A stretch of 64,000 nt of DNA from Erwinia aphidicola (GCF_014773485.1 NZ_JACXBP010000006.1:124001-188000); one strand, 5' to 3'; numbered from the stretch's first letter, positions 38,615-48,671 are shown. A program made the numbers and translations. Notes: a model not told the origin generated them from the letters alone.

Positions 38615-40822
38615 ATGAGGGAGCTTGCACCCGATGGCATCACCGGGATGCCGTCACGGACGGTAGAGTATCTTTGTCGCCAGATAGCACGCCTGCTGAA
38701 AGGAGGAAGCCTGACCCCTGAGACCTGCGAGCGTATCTTTGCTTTCTGTGGAATCAGACCGTCAGATGCTCAGTGGCGTCAGTTTCTTATCCCGGTTCTT
38801 TCCTGTCTGGGATTACTGTCACTGGTTACCGGAGCGGTGTTCTTTATTGCCTGGAACTGGGCCTGGCTGCCGAAAATGGCGAAATTTGCCCTGGCCGAGC
38901 TGTTTATCGTCGCGCTGGCGGTGATTGTCTGGTGGCGCTGGTACAGCACGCTGGCACGCAAGGCATTACTGGCGACAGGGTTAAGCTTCGGTGCCCTGTT
39001 TGCGCTGTATGGACAGATTTATCAGACTGGTGCTGACAGCTGGGAGCTATTCCGGGCCTGGTTATATGTTCTTCTGCCGCTGGCGCTGATTGCCCGGCAA
39101 AACAGCCTGTGGTTTTGCAGCTGGCTGGTCGCTAACCTGGCGTTCCAGCTCTATTACAACACCCTGCCGTCGTCACTGCTGGATCTGGCCGCGTCTGACA
39201 GTTTAACCAGGCTTCCGACCACTGTGCTTTACGGATATCTGGCGTTGCTGGCAGCCTGCCTGATTGTCAGGGAAGCACTGGCCTGGCGCGCGATAACCCA
39301 TCATCCCGAGAGCTGGCTGGCAAGCCGCTGGTTCTCGCGAGTCATGGCTGGATTTTTACTGCTTCAGCTGACCGCCATTGTGGCCGGGAACCTCTCTGAC
39401 TGGGGCGGCGGTGACCACCTTCCTTATATCACGGGCGGTTGGGTGATCACCCTGCTGGCAGGTTATTACCTGTACCGTTACCGCTATCAGGATCTCTGCA
39501 TGCTGACGCTGGGCATCGCCAGCCTGACCGTTGTCGGCTGTGCGCTAATCATGCAGTTATTTCTTTTAGCCTACGATACGGGCGATCTGTTTTTGACCGG
39601 CGCCCTGATGGCATTCTGGGTAGCGGTAAATGGTTCAATTCTGCTGAAGTGGCAACGCAAACTGGTTGAAAAGGGGCCAATCGATCTGGTTCCGGCCAGG
39701 CTGTCGTTACTGACAGACACTTTGCGTCAGCAGGGTTTGCTGAGCGCCTCGCAGGTTGAGGAAATTAAGCAACGCGGTCACGCATCCGACCTGCCCTGGT
39801 ATCTGAGGCTGGCGCTAAGCGTCGGAGGCTGGGTGGCGGCAATCATCATTCTGTTACTGATGATACTGATGCTTTATGCCACTGAACTGCTCGAAGATCC
39901 GAATGCTGCCACCCTTATTATTCCTTCGCTGCTGCTTGCCGCCATTGCGCGTAGCCTGTTACGCAGTCAGCGTGACGGTAAACATCACCTCGGCCTGGCA
40001 TGGGCGATTGCGGCAACGTGCGGACTGATAACCGGCGTTCTGCTGCAAATCCAGAGCAATGACGCCAGCTTTATTATGCTGAGTTCACTGACTGCCTTGC
40101 CGATCCTGGCCGCGATGGCGGTGGCTATGCCCGACCGCACTTATCGGTTTATGGCCATCACCGCCCTGACCTTTTTCCTGGTGCTGGCGGGCGATTCTAT
40201 GGCACGGCTTTACCTGTCTCCGATGGCTACACGCCTTGCTGTGTCCGTACTGGTGGCGGCGGTCATATGTTTGTGGATGTGGACAGTCAGTCATCAGTTG
40301 AGGTTACAGGCTGGGCAGTGTGCTGACGCGGTACATCCCCTGTTGTATGGCATACCTTGTGGGCTGATGTTGCTAAGTTTCCTTGGGATTAACGCGGCTT
40401 ATCTCACGGATTTCCTCTGGTCAGCATCGCAATTTTCCACGCTTCAGTCTGCGACAGGCCCAGGGATCGCGGCTGGCTTAGTGCTGAGTGCGCTCAGTCA
40501 GAAAAGGCACAGCCAGCCGCTGTTTTCGAGCATTACGCTGCCCGCTGCGCTTATCTGTGGGGCTGCCGCCCTCTATGCACCGGGTATAGGGCTGGGATTA
40601 TGGTTAATTCTGATGGCACGTTATCAGGGAAGTCTGGGGTTAATGGTGGTCAGTGGCGGTTTCATGGTGCTGTATGTCACTGGCTGGTATTACTTTTTGG
40701 AGGTAATTTTGCTGCAGAAATCCCTGCTGCTGCTGGTCAGCGGTCTGGTTTTTCTGGGGCTGGCATGGGCAGTCAAAAAAGTATTACCCGTACAAATCGG
40801 AGGTGCCAGTGAGAATGCATAA
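38615..40822 (+). CDS. Large multispanning membrane protein, DUF2157/DUF4401-like
   Basis: A 735-residue inner-membrane protein. An N-terminal soluble part (about 1-65) includes RIFAFCGIRPSDAQWRQF, as in DUF2157 proteins, and is followed by two sets of about ten hydrophobic helices (about 67-350 and 400-720), separated by a soluble linker with LRQQGLLSASQVEEIKQRG. This looks like a fusion of DUF2157 and DUF4401 halves. It overlaps the next gene, which encodes a GDYXXLXY protein, the usual partner of this family. The function of the pair is unknown. A cryptic integrase remnant lies just upstream. Confidence 0.78.
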   Translation: MRELAPDGITGMPSRTVEYLCRQIARLLKGGSLTPETCERIFAFCGIRPSDAQWRQFLIPVLSCLGLLSLVTGAVFFIAWNWAWLPKMAKFALAELFIVALAVIVWWRWYSTLARKALLATGLSFGALFALYGQIYQTGADSWELFRAWLYVLLPLALIARQNSLWFCSWLVANLAFQLYYNTLPSSLLDLAASDSLTRLPTTVLYGYLALLAACLIVREALAWRAITHHPESWLASRWFSRVMAGFLLLQLTAIVAGNLSDWGGGDHLPYITGGWVITLLAGYYLYRYRYQDLCMLTLGIASLTVVGCALIMQLFLLAYDTGDLFLTGALMAFWVAVNGSILLKWQRKLVEKGPIDLVPARLSLLTDTLRQQGLLSASQVEEIKQRGHASDLPWYLRLALSVGGWVAAIIILLLMILMLYATELLEDPNAATLIIPSLLLAAIARSLLRSQRDGKHHLGLAWAIAATCGLITGVLLQIQSNDASFIMLSSLTALPILAAMAVAMPDRTYRFMAITALTFFLVLAGDSMARLYLSPMATRLAVSVLVAAVICLWMWTVSHQLRLQAGQCADAVHPLLYGIPCGLMLLSFLGINAAYLTDFLWSASQFSTLQSATGPGIAAGLVLSALSQKRHSQPLFSSITLPAALICGAAALYAPGIGLGLWLILMARYQGSLGLMVVSGGFMVLYVTGWYYFLEVILLQKSLLLLVSGLVFLGLAWAVKKVLPVQIGGASENA

Positions 40823-41345
40823 ACAGTGCCGATGGCTGGCCGGCGCTGTGATAGCGCTGGCGTTGATAGCCGTTAATGTCAGCATCTGGCAAAAAGAGCA
40901 GTTGCTGAAGCAAGGCGCGGTCATGATTTTGCCTCTTGCCCCGGTTGACCCGCGATCCCTGATGCAGGGTGATTACATGGCGCTGAACTATGCCCTCACC
41001 CGTCCTCTGGAACTGACGTTGTATCAACAGGCTGAGTCCTGCGGTGCGACCCTATCAGCGCCATGCCTGCCCACCAGCGGAACCCTGATTGTTGACCTCG
41101 ATGCGCAGCGTCACGCGACTCAGGCCCGCTTTGATCAGGGGGAACCTCTGCAGCCGAATCAGCTACGGGTGAAGTACCATCAACATTCCGGTTCGCTGAC
41201 CGTCGGCACTAACGCCTGGTTCTTTCAGGAAGGTCATGCCGACAGATTCGCGCAGGCACGTTACGGGGCATTTCGGGTGGGAAGCGATGGCACGGCTCTC
41301 CTGACGGATCTGCTAAATGAGCAGGGTAAAGCGATTCAGCCCTAA
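40809..41345 (+). CDS. GDYXXLXY-domain protein
   Basis: A 178-residue protein with one N-terminal membrane helix (about 8-25, WLAGAVIALALIAVNVSIW) and an extracytoplasmic domain. The motif QGDYMALNY near residue 58 defines the GDYXXLXY family. GTG 40809 is favoured by CGGAGG (40798-40803) 5 nt upstream; ATG 40815 is possible. It overlaps the DUF2157-type gene by 14 bp, so the two are coupled and probably form one membrane complex. Biochemical role unknown. Confidence 0.82.
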   Translation: MRMHKQCRWLAGAVIALALIAVNVSIWQKEQLLKQGAVMILPLAPVDPRSLMQGDYMALNYALTRPLELTLYQQAESCGATLSAPCLPTSGTLIVDLDAQRHATQARFDQGEPLQPNQLRVKYHQHSGSLTVGTNAWFFQEGHADRFAQARYGAFRVGSDGTALLTDLLNEQGKAIQP

Positions 41346-41535
41346 GGATGCGAGACGCTCACTGGCCTGGCGCTAAATACCCTGACAGGCGGCCTTAATA
41401 TCCTTATTGCCCGGATGCCCGTCACAGGTCGACAAAAGGTTGCTGTGCCGGAAGCCTGTTTTGCGATTAAGCCTCGCGCCGAAAATTTAAGCGGGTACGC
41501 TGCATCAATATAGCTATTCAGACATTGAGAAAATT

Positions 41536-41949
41536 ATGCCGAACATGATTAACGATAAATGGATTAGGGTATCTGTGATGTCAGCGATATTTAGTAGTTT
41601 AGTGGGTTCATTACTGGTTTTAACCTATCTTTCCTGGGGAAAAAACATTACACCCGTAGTGGGTCTCATATTTAATTATTTTTTCATCGTTATGGTGAGT
41701 ATTATTGGCACTACGATGGGATCAATGATAATCGGCATGCCATTAGCGATGATTTCAAAGAGATTTTTTCCTGACGCTGCCCTGAAGGGGTGCTTTTTTA
41801 TCATGTGCTCTGCGCTCTTCATGTGGCTGGTTATACTGGCATGGCCTGTTATCAGGATATGTGAAATGCCTTATTCGGATATTTTGCTTTTAAGCCCCTA
41901 TGCTTTCTGTTCAGCTGCCGCACTTGCTTATCTGGTCTACTGGGATTGA
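41536..41949 (+). CDS. Unknown 4-TM inner-membrane protein
   Basis: A 137-residue protein with four hydrophobic helices (about 10-32, 42-68, 80-105 and 115-135). No family motif is recognised. It is the first gene of the AT-rich segment and stands alone, with the following region decayed. It may be an accessory gene carried with the island. Confidence 0.6.
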   Translation: MPNMINDKWIRVSVMSAIFSSLVGSLLVLTYLSWGKNITPVVGLIFNYFFIVMVSIIGTTMGSMIIGMPLAMISKRFFPDAALKGCFFIMCSALFMWLVILAWPVIRICEMPYSDILLLSPYAFCSAAALAYLVYWD

Positions 41950-42168
41950 TGAGTATTATATCAATCAGGATCGGGGCAGAAGGACCGTTAATGAAAAGAG
42001 CTAATGGTATCATTTTTCAGCAAAACATATGGAAACAGGTGAGTCCAGGGCGTAGGAATTCCGATGTTTTCCAACCCCCTGTGAGCAGTTTTAATTACAG
42101 ACTCACCTGGATGTTAATTAGACAATGTTTACGTGACATCACGCGATCACATTTTGCCTGCCAGATAA

Positions 42169-42546
42169 TCATGGGTTCTGCTCGAAATATTGTTTATCCA
42201 TCTCGACAAGTTTCTTTTGTAAACCGGCCTCCCCTTCAGCCACTTCGTGAAATTTACTGTAAATATAAAGATAAATACGCTCGGATGACGCAGCCATAAA
42301 CATGTCTGGCGAAGCCATATTTGGGAAGCGACTTATCACTTCGGGCTGTAAAAAGATGACATCATTCCCGAGGTGACCAATCATTCCGCGCCCCCAGTTT
42401 CCCGCACGGAAAAGGGCACGCGCGCTGCTCTCTTCATTGCCCCCCTGACTCCACCCGATCAGTTTCAGATAGTTACTGACGGCCACCAAGTCTTCTGCAT
42501 CCGTTTTAGCCAAAAGATACTCCGCGTTGCCTGTGAAATAAAATGC
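42169..42546 (-). pseudogene. Unrecognised fragment, possibly frameshifted
   Basis: A frame of about 125 codons reading from 42546 (AFYFTGNAEYLLAKTDAED...) to the stop at 42169. It has no convincing ATG start (TTG 42513 is the first candidate). It overlaps the end of the MFS remnant in another frame by about 80 bp. Composition is protein-like (GNWGRGMIGHLGNDVIF), but no family is recognised. It is either a small gene with a poor start or the tail of a broken one. Confidence 0.4.
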
Positions 42547-42815
42547 TCAAGGTTCAGGGGCTCAGCCTGCCGGGACGGCCGAGAAAATTCGCTAAACGGC
42601 AACGCCAGCGTGTTCACCATCAACAGAATAAAATCTATAAAGGATGACAAGAACTGCCCCAAAAAGATGGCCATAGATAGATAACACAAGTTGCGTGCAC
42701 GAACCTGAGCGTGGCTTTTCTCTATAATCATGTGATTCACCAACGGATCAGAGAGCACGAATCCAAAGCCCATAAGTATTCCCACTACCATATTGCAGAG
42801 AGAGCGAACGAGCCA
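42465..42815 (-). pseudogene. C-terminal remnant of an MFS transporter
   Basis: The frame reads GILMGFGFVLSDPLVNH, then ARNLCYLSMAIFLGQFLSSF. This is the helix 10-11 region of MFS exporters (family pattern ...GLGFGLLxPxxN... then ...LTTAIFLGQFLSP...). A stop at 42816-42818 cuts off everything upstream and no N-terminal half exists nearby, so about three quarters of the transporter is missing. Confidence 0.6.
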
Positions 42816-43635
42816 TCAAATTCAAGTATGTTATTGATTAGTCGATGAAAGAATTTTTAGAAATACGAATCGGAAATCCTTAATTTATGAGAACGTCATG
42901 CGTATCTCCTGAGGGCACATCAAACACATTTGAAGTTCATGCGAAATCCTAATTATGTCATCCGGGAAGACTTCCATGCGTAAAGCAGAAACCGGGAACG
43001 TAAAATTATCGGCGTACTGAACTCTGCAGAAACTGGTCAAAACGTTAAAGATGCATGTATAGAGGCTACCAGTACTGCGATCAACTGCTACAACAGTATG
43101 TCTAATCGAGAGCACTATTAGAGATGAGAACACATTAGGAATTATTGACGTTACTATTATGCTCAGCATGACTTTGCTTCGTTATATTTAGGATACTCTA
43201 CCTTATGAACCGCTGATGTAGATGCGGACAGAGATGACCAAATGTTTCATACTGGCAGTAAGAATATAATGAATATTGTTAAATTTTATCGAGCTAAAAA
43301 GATATATTCGTCAAATTTTAAAAAACGAAGTTACAAATAAGTTTTAGAACAAAAAGTAACCAGAATTATTAAATGGATATTTCTAAATGCACACTTTAAA
43401 CAAAACTTAAATCCATAAACCAAATATTACTCAGAATAAAAACCTTTTTATTAGCAACTTATCGTTATTAAATTTTGCCATCTTCGTTAAGCAGTTAACT
43501 TAGTAGTGCCTTGCAAGGACTGGTAATCGAACCGGCAATAGCACTGGTAATAGCTCTGAAGCAATATATTGTTTCAGATTATTGAGGAATTTGATGGATT
43601 TAGAAAACACATCAGTTAAGGAATGGAAGGTAAAT
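42816..43635. other. Gene-poor AT-rich region before the fimbrial operon
   Basis: About 0.8 kb with no intact gene. It holds a transposase remnant near 42976-43100 and then very AT-rich DNA (43200-43500), which probably carries the promoter and regulator sites of the major pilin gene. A 94-codon minus-strand frame at 42885-43169 looks like a shadow of the remnant. No clear inverted repeats for a phase-variable switch were found. Confidence 0.5.
42976..43100 (+). pseudogene. Remnant of an IS3-family OrfA transposase
   Basis: With one frameshift the plus strand reads MRKAETGNV, then RKIIGVLNSAETGQNVKDAC and a degraded STAINCYNSMSN. This follows the IS3-family OrfA pattern (...QIIGVLKEAEAGxxVKDxCREAGIS...YYNWKSKYG). 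No OrfB and no terminal repeats are visible, so it is only a decayed piece. Confidence 0.5.
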
Positions 43636-44187
43636 ATGAAACTTAAAAAATTTGTTGGTGGTGCTTTAGTTCTGTTGAGCGCAACATCTTTGATGGCCAA
43701 CGCAGCCGTTAAAGATCAAGGCCACGGCACTGTAACTTTTACGGGTTCAATTATTGAGGCTCCATGCTCAATTACTCCGGAAACGAAGGATCAAACCGTC
43801 AGTCTTGGGCAAGTATCAAATGTAGCATTAAAAGACGGCGGTCACTCGACGCCTAAGAACTTCTACATCAAACTTGAAAACTGCGATTTAACCAGCACAG
43901 ACCCTGGTAAGAATAACACTGTCACAGTGAGTTTTACTGGCGCCAGTTCTATTGATGGTGCAGACCTGCTCGGTATAACAGGAACAGCTAAAGGCGCGGG
44001 CATTGCGCTAACTGATGGTGCAGGGAATCTTATTAAGCTGGGAAATCCGACAAGCGCACAATCCTTAGGACAAGGGAATAACACTCTGAGTTTTGCAGCT
44101 TACCTTCAAGGCAGTAAGGCTGAAAAGGCCGTGATCGTGCCCGGAGAATTCCAGTCTGTAGCAGATTTCACATTAGCGTATCAGTAA
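43636..44187 (+). CDS. Major fimbrial subunit (type 1 pilin family)
   Basis: A 183-residue pilin. The signal peptide (about 1-23, ending MANA) is followed by the donor strand (GHGTVTFTGSI), two pilin cysteines (PCSITPE and LENCDL) and the C-terminal beta-zipper ending FTLAYQ, recognised by the chaperone. ATG 43636 has GGAAGG 5 nt upstream; an in-frame TTG at 43582 would add an unlikely leader. It heads an operon of usher, chaperone, minor pilin and adhesin, and is separated from the usher by a hairpin. Confidence 0.9.
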   Translation: MKLKKFVGGALVLLSATSLMANAAVKDQGHGTVTFTGSIIEAPCSITPETKDQTVSLGQVSNVALKDGGHSTPKNFYIKLENCDLTSTDPGKNNTVTVSFTGASSIDGADLLGITGTAKGAGIALTDGAGNLIKLGNPTSAQSLGQGNNTLSFAAYLQGSKAEKAVIVPGEFQSVADFTLAYQ

Positions 44188-44205
44188 TTTATATAACAAC
44201 CTGTA

Positions 44206-44231
44206 AAACATGCGGGGTGACCCGCATGTTC
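44206..44231 (+). terminator. Hairpin between pilin and usher genes
   Basis: AACATGCGGG and CCCGCATGTT form a 10-bp stem with a GTGA loop, 20 bp after the pilin stop. The following TTCCATCTT is a weak T-run. This position suggests an attenuator or RNA-stabilising hairpin that keeps major pilin expression above that of the assembly genes. Confidence 0.6.
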
Positions 44232-44425
44232 CATCTTCGGAGCTTCAGATAAGACCTGTGAAGAATAATGAATGAAATTAGCTTGTTAAGATGAATAATA
44301 ATATTGGGCATATAAACATTATCTATCAATAAATATTCGTTATTTATTAGAGACTGTGAATTATCTGTCGCCCAATCCCCATTGTACAATTTGATAATTT
44401 ATTTTTCGATACAGGGATTAAAGAT

Positions 44426-46945
44426 ATGGTGCTTTCTAAAAATGAGAAAATGCTGCATCTACATTTATATACTGTAATATCGCTTTGTATATGCATTAAT
44501 TTAAACTCACTAGTTTATGCAGACGATAATGTTCAGTTCAATACGGACATTCTTGATGTACAAGATCGAGAAAATATTGATTTAAGTCAGTTTTCACGTA
44601 GCGGGTATATCATGCCTGGCGCCTATACAATGGTCACTTATATAAATGACGATGAATTAGATGAAGAAGACGTAGATTTTTATCAATCTGAAAATGATGC
44701 TAAAGAAAGTTCACCTTGTATATCAAAAAAAATTACCATGATGCTTGGTTTAAAGACAGAATATTTGAAAAAGCTAACTTGGTGGCATCAAGGCCAGTGT
44801 CTCAATATTGAAAGTCTGAATGGCGTGAAAGTGCGCAGTGAACTAGCCTCATCTTCCTTGTATCTAAACATCCCTCAGATTTACCTGGAATACAGAACAA
44901 AGGACTGGGATCCTCCATCGCGCTGGGACGACGGCATACCTGGAGTTATATTCGACTATAATTTTAATGCACAAACTCAGTTTGAAAACATAAAAAAACC
45001 AAACACGAATAACATCAGCGCGAATGGGACTACAGGTGTTAATTTAGATGCCTGGCGTTTAAGGGCTGATTGGCAGGGAATCATCAACCACAATAGTAAT
45101 AATGAAAACGATTCTCAACGTTTCGATTGGTCGCGCTTTTATATTTACCGACCGTTACATAATTTACGAGCTCTGCTTACAATGGGTGAGGATTACCTCG
45201 ATTCAGCTGTGTTTGACAGCTTCCGTTACACAGGTTTGAGCTTGAGATCGGATGATAAAATGTTACCGCCAAACTTAAGAGGATATGCTCCAGAGATTAA
45301 TGGCATAGCTAAAACTAATGCTAAGGTGACTGTTAGCCAGCAAGGAAGAGTTATTTATGAAACTCAGGTCCCAAGTGGTCCTTTCAGAATTCAGGACATT
45401 AACGAAACCGTTTCAGGGGAATTAGATGTTCGTGTAGAAGAACAAAATGGAAGTGTACAGAAATTCAAGATAAACACTGCGGATGTGCCCTATCTTACCA
45501 GGCCGGGACAAATTCGTTACAAATTTGCGGCTGGAAAACCTTCTGACTGGCAACATCACACCATTGGCTCAATGTTTGGTTCGGGAGAATTCTCCTGGGG
45601 TATGAATAACGGTTGGTCGCTTTATGGAGGGTTGTTGGCTGGAGACGACTATAACTCTATTTCTATCGGTGTAGGCCGTGATTTGATGGTGATTGGCGCG
45701 TTATCGTTTGATATAACGCAATCGTATGCCGTTCTGCCATACCAAAACAGCTCACTTACTGGTGACTCATACCGTCTTAGTTATTCAAAGACTTTTGATG
45801 AGATAGACAGTAAAGTGACTTTCGCAGGGTACCGTTTCTCCGATGATAATTTCATGAGCATGTCTGATTACATCAATGCGAAAATTTATAATGAAAGAAC
45901 AGGTAGTAGTAAGGAAATGTACACGGTAATTTTCAACAAACAATTCAGAGATATAGGCTTAAGCTCATATTTAAATATAAGTCACCAAACCTATTGGAAT
46001 CGATCTGCCAACGACCGTTATAGCTTATCCGTTTCCCGCTACCTGGATTTTGGCAATCTAAAAAGTTTGAGCGTGTCTTTTTCAGGATATAGAAATCGCT
46101 ATAATAAAATCACAGATGATGGAATGTATCTTTCTTTTTCAATGCCATGGGGTAATAGCTCAAACATAAGTTATAACATGGATTCCACTCGTCATGACAT
46201 GTCGAATAAGGTGACATATTATGATAATGTTGATGAACATAATAACTATCAATTGAGCACTGGAAAGTCTAATTCTGGAGTTAATCTAAATGGTTATTTA
46301 ACTCATCAAGGCGATATTGGTGAGGTTAGCGCTAACGCAAGCTATCAAGAAGGTAGTTACAGTGCACTTGGCTTTAGTGCACAAGGAGGTATCACTTTAA
46401 CTACGCAAGGGGGTGCACTTCACCGGTCAGCTGAACCGGGAGGAACTCGGCTTCTACTTGACACTGATGGCGTAGCGGGAGTACCAGTCCGGGGCTATGG
46501 TTCAACAACTAAAAGCAACTATTTCGGTAAAGCCGTAGTGACGGATGTTAACAGCTACTACCGCAGTCAGGCTAGTATCGATATTGACCAATTGTCTGAT
46601 AATGCTGAAGCTACAAAATCAGTGGTGCAGGCTACCCTGACTGATGGGGCAATTGGATACCGTCGTTTTAATGTTATTTCAGGTGGCAAGGCTATGGCTA
46701 CTATAAAATTAGTAGATGGCAGTTCACCACCTTTTGGAGCCACGATAGTCAATGATCAAAAACAGGAAACCGGAATAGTGAGTGATGGTGGAACCGTCTA
46801 TCTAAGTGGTATCAGGCCGGGTGAAGAGATGATTGTAAAATGGAACAATAAAGAGCAGTGCGTGTTCTCCTTACCCCATGAACTGCCGAAAAATAGCTAT
46901 AACAACATGTTTTTACCATGTGAGAGCAACAGCAATAGCATGTAA
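44426..46945 (+). CDS. Fimbrial outer-membrane usher
   Basis: An 839-residue FimD/PapC-type usher. A signal peptide (about 1-31, ending VYA) leads into the N-terminal chaperone-binding domain (FNTDILDVQDRENIDLSQF), the 24-strand pore with a plug, and C-terminal domains. Family landmarks such as LPPNLRGYAPEINGIAKTN, YETQVPSGPFRIQDI and the GGTRLLLDTDGVAGVPV segment are clear. It is AT-rich compared with the core genes. The chaperone gene follows after 34 bp. Confidence 0.92.
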   Translation: MVLSKNEKMLHLHLYTVISLCICINLNSLVYADDNVQFNTDILDVQDRENIDLSQFSRSGYIMPGAYTMVTYINDDELDEEDVDFYQSENDAKESSPCISKKITMMLGLKTEYLKKLTWWHQGQCLNIESLNGVKVRSELASSSLYLNIPQIYLEYRTKDWDPPSRWDDGIPGVIFDYNFNAQTQFENIKKPNTNNISANGTTGVNLDAWRLRADWQGIINHNSNNENDSQRFDWSRFYIYRPLHNLRALLTMGEDYLDSAVFDSFRYTGLSLRSDDKMLPPNLRGYAPEINGIAKTNAKVTVSQQGRVIYETQVPSGPFRIQDINETVSGELDVRVEEQNGSVQKFKINTADVPYLTRPGQIRYKFAAGKPSDWQHHTIGSMFGSGEFSWGMNNGWSLYGGLLAGDDYNSISIGVGRDLMVIGALSFDITQSYAVLPYQNSSLTGDSYRLSYSKTFDEIDSKVTFAGYRFSDDNFMSMSDYINAKIYNERTGSSKEMYTVIFNKQFRDIGLSSYLNISHQTYWNRSANDRYSLSVSRYLDFGNLKSLSVSFSGYRNRYNKITDDGMYLSFSMPWGNSSNISYNMDSTRHDMSNKVTYYDNVDEHNNYQLSTGKSNSGVNLNGYLTHQGDIGEVSANASYQEGSYSALGFSAQGGITLTTQGGALHRSAEPGGTRLLLDTDGVAGVPVRGYGSTTKSNYFGKAVVTDVNSYYRSQASIDIDQLSDNAEATKSVVQATLTDGAIGYRRFNVISGGKAMATIKLVDGSSPPFGATIVNDQKQETGIVSDGGTVYLSGIRPGEEMIVKWNNKEQCVFSLPHELPKNSYNNMFLPCESNSNSM

Positions 46946-46979
46946 GTATTATTCACTGATATTTTTATAGGATAAAACC

Positions 46980-47735
46980 ATGAAACTAAGAATTAAAAAA
47001 GCATTTATACCGACTTTATTTTTACTTAATTTTTTCATTATTATTCCTGCCAAGGCAGCAATCGCATTAGACCGCACTCGGATTGTATTTGACGGTTCAC
47101 AGAAGTCAGTAAGCCTGAATATTACTAATGAGAATAAGAATTTACCCTATCTGGCTCAAGGATGGATTGAAGATGAAAATGGGAAAAAAATTAATGGCCC
47201 CTTAATAGTGTTACCCCCAGTTCAACGGATTGAGCCGGGAAAACCAAGCCAAGTTAAAATTCAGGCTTTACCTACTGCCGCTCAATTACCACAAGACAGA
47301 GAAAGTCTTTATTATTTTAACCTAAGAGAAATTCCTCCTCGGAGCGATAAACCCAATACGCTGCAGATAGCTCTGCAAACGCGTATCAAACTTTTCTACC
47401 GCCCGGAAGCGGTCATGCAGAGCAGATCTAAGATGGAAAACCCATGGCAAGAGAAGTTGATTGTAAAAAAATTGGGGAAAAATTTTATGATTAAGAATCC
47501 CACACCCTATTACATTACTATCGTTGATGTAAGAAACCAAAATGCGGCAGCAGGCGTGAATGGATTTAACCCTATCATGATCTCTCCCAACGAGGAAATG
47601 CAATTAGGCGTTAGCGTGCCATCAGTGGGGGAACATCCTGTTATCACTTATATCAATGATTATGGTGGTAGACCTCAGCTGATTTTTAACTGCACAGCTA
47701 ATCCTTGCCAGTTAATGCCAGCTAAAAAGTTTTGA
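46980..47735 (+). CDS. Periplasmic fimbrial chaperone (PapD family)
   Basis: A 251-residue protein with a signal peptide (about 1-28, ending AKA) and two Ig-like domains. The N-terminal ALDRTRIVFDG, the conserved P-P-V-Q-R-I-E-P-G run, YYFNLREIPP and the C-terminal YINDYGG are PapD hallmarks. The chaperone caps pilins by donor-strand complementation and delivers them to the usher. It lies 34 bp after the usher gene. Confidence 0.92.
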   Translation: MKLRIKKAFIPTLFLLNFFIIIPAKAAIALDRTRIVFDGSQKSVSLNITNENKNLPYLAQGWIEDENGKKINGPLIVLPPVQRIEPGKPSQVKIQALPTAAQLPQDRESLYYFNLREIPPRSDKPNTLQIALQTRIKLFYRPEAVMQSRSKMENPWQEKLIVKKLGKNFMIKNPTPYYITIVDVRNQNAAAGVNGFNPIMISPNEEMQLGVSVPSVGEHPVITYINDYGGRPQLIFNCTANPCQLMPAKKF

Positions 47736-47918
47736 TCTTGTCAAGAACGATAACTTTACGCCGCGATTAAATTGCTCAAGATAAACAGGTAATATCCTAT
47801 TCTATTACAGGCTTTTTTCTGAAATTACAAAAAATTGAGTGAGAGCTTTTCTTCCATAGTTTTATCGCTACGTACCAAATAATTTTAATATGATAAGTAG
47901 ATATTTACAGGTGTTCAT

Positions 47919-48434
47919 ATGTTAAAGAGAGTAATAAAACATCTACTTTTTGTTTCTTCGATGGTATTAAGAACATTTACCATCTACATGGTAGTGATTA
48001 GCGCAAGCGCGATTGCAAATACCACAATAAATATTTCCGGTACTGTCCTTGCAGCGCCCTCATGCGTCATAAACGGCAATAAAAATATCACAGTCGATTT
48101 TGGTGACCATATAAACAGCTTACTTATTAATGGAAGTAACTATGTGCGAGATGTTGATTATTCTCTAGAGTGCAAAAATTTCACTTCTAATACAATGAGA
48201 TTAATGCTTGAAGGAACAGTAGCTGAATTCGATGGTAACTCTTTATTAACTAATAACCCAGATCTAGCTATCGGGATTAAAGCAAATGGCCAAAGTCTTG
48301 CAATCAACAAATGGTTTACTTTCGTCTACCCCTCGAAACCAGCATTGCAATCTGTGTTACTCAAACGCGCAGGTGCAAATTTAAAGCCCGGTCACTTTAG
48401 TGCCGCCGCAACGCTTAAGATCGATTATCAATAA
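47919..48434 (+). CDS. Minor fimbrial subunit
   Basis: A 171-residue pilin-family protein. A long signal peptide (about 1-34, ending ANT or IAN) precedes the pilin domain with the N-terminal strand (INISGTVLAAPSCVIN), a second cysteine (LECKNF) and the C-terminal zipper ATLKIDYQ. Its position between the chaperone and the adhesin suggests a tip or adaptor subunit. The start could also be the internal ATG at codon 15. Confidence 0.82.
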   Translation: MLKRVIKHLLFVSSMVLRTFTIYMVVISASAIANTTINISGTVLAAPSCVINGNKNITVDFGDHINSLLINGSNYVRDVDYSLECKNFTSNTMRLMLEGTVAEFDGNSLLTNNPDLAIGIKANGQSLAINKWFTFVYPSKPALQSVLLKRAGANLKPGHFSAAATLKIDYQ

Positions 48435-48671
48435 CGTTCTCACAATACAATATTGATGATATATTTACAAAATCAATCTCAAACTACGAGAATTTTATAC
48501 CCAACATCTTCTTAAGCTTTTAAGGAGATGGTTAAAATCTTTATTTGATAGCTTTTGTGTTACGCCTACAAAAAAATTAGTTAATACAACTATTTTAACA
48601 TCCAGTTTTCACTACATATTAAACTGCAATCATCGAATTGATTTAGCTGCTATGCGGAGACATTTTAAAAA

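Noticed and set aside
41946..42299. 117-codon plus-strand frame after the 4-TM gene
   Set aside because: It overlaps a minus-strand frame of better composition and has no recognisable features.
42885..43169. 94-codon minus-strand frame
   Set aside because: It is opposite a plus-strand transposase remnant and its translation is not protein-like.
43200..43635. Invertible fimbrial promoter (fim switch)
   Set aside because: No pair of inverted repeats flanking the pilin promoter and no FimB/E-type recombinase gene were seen.
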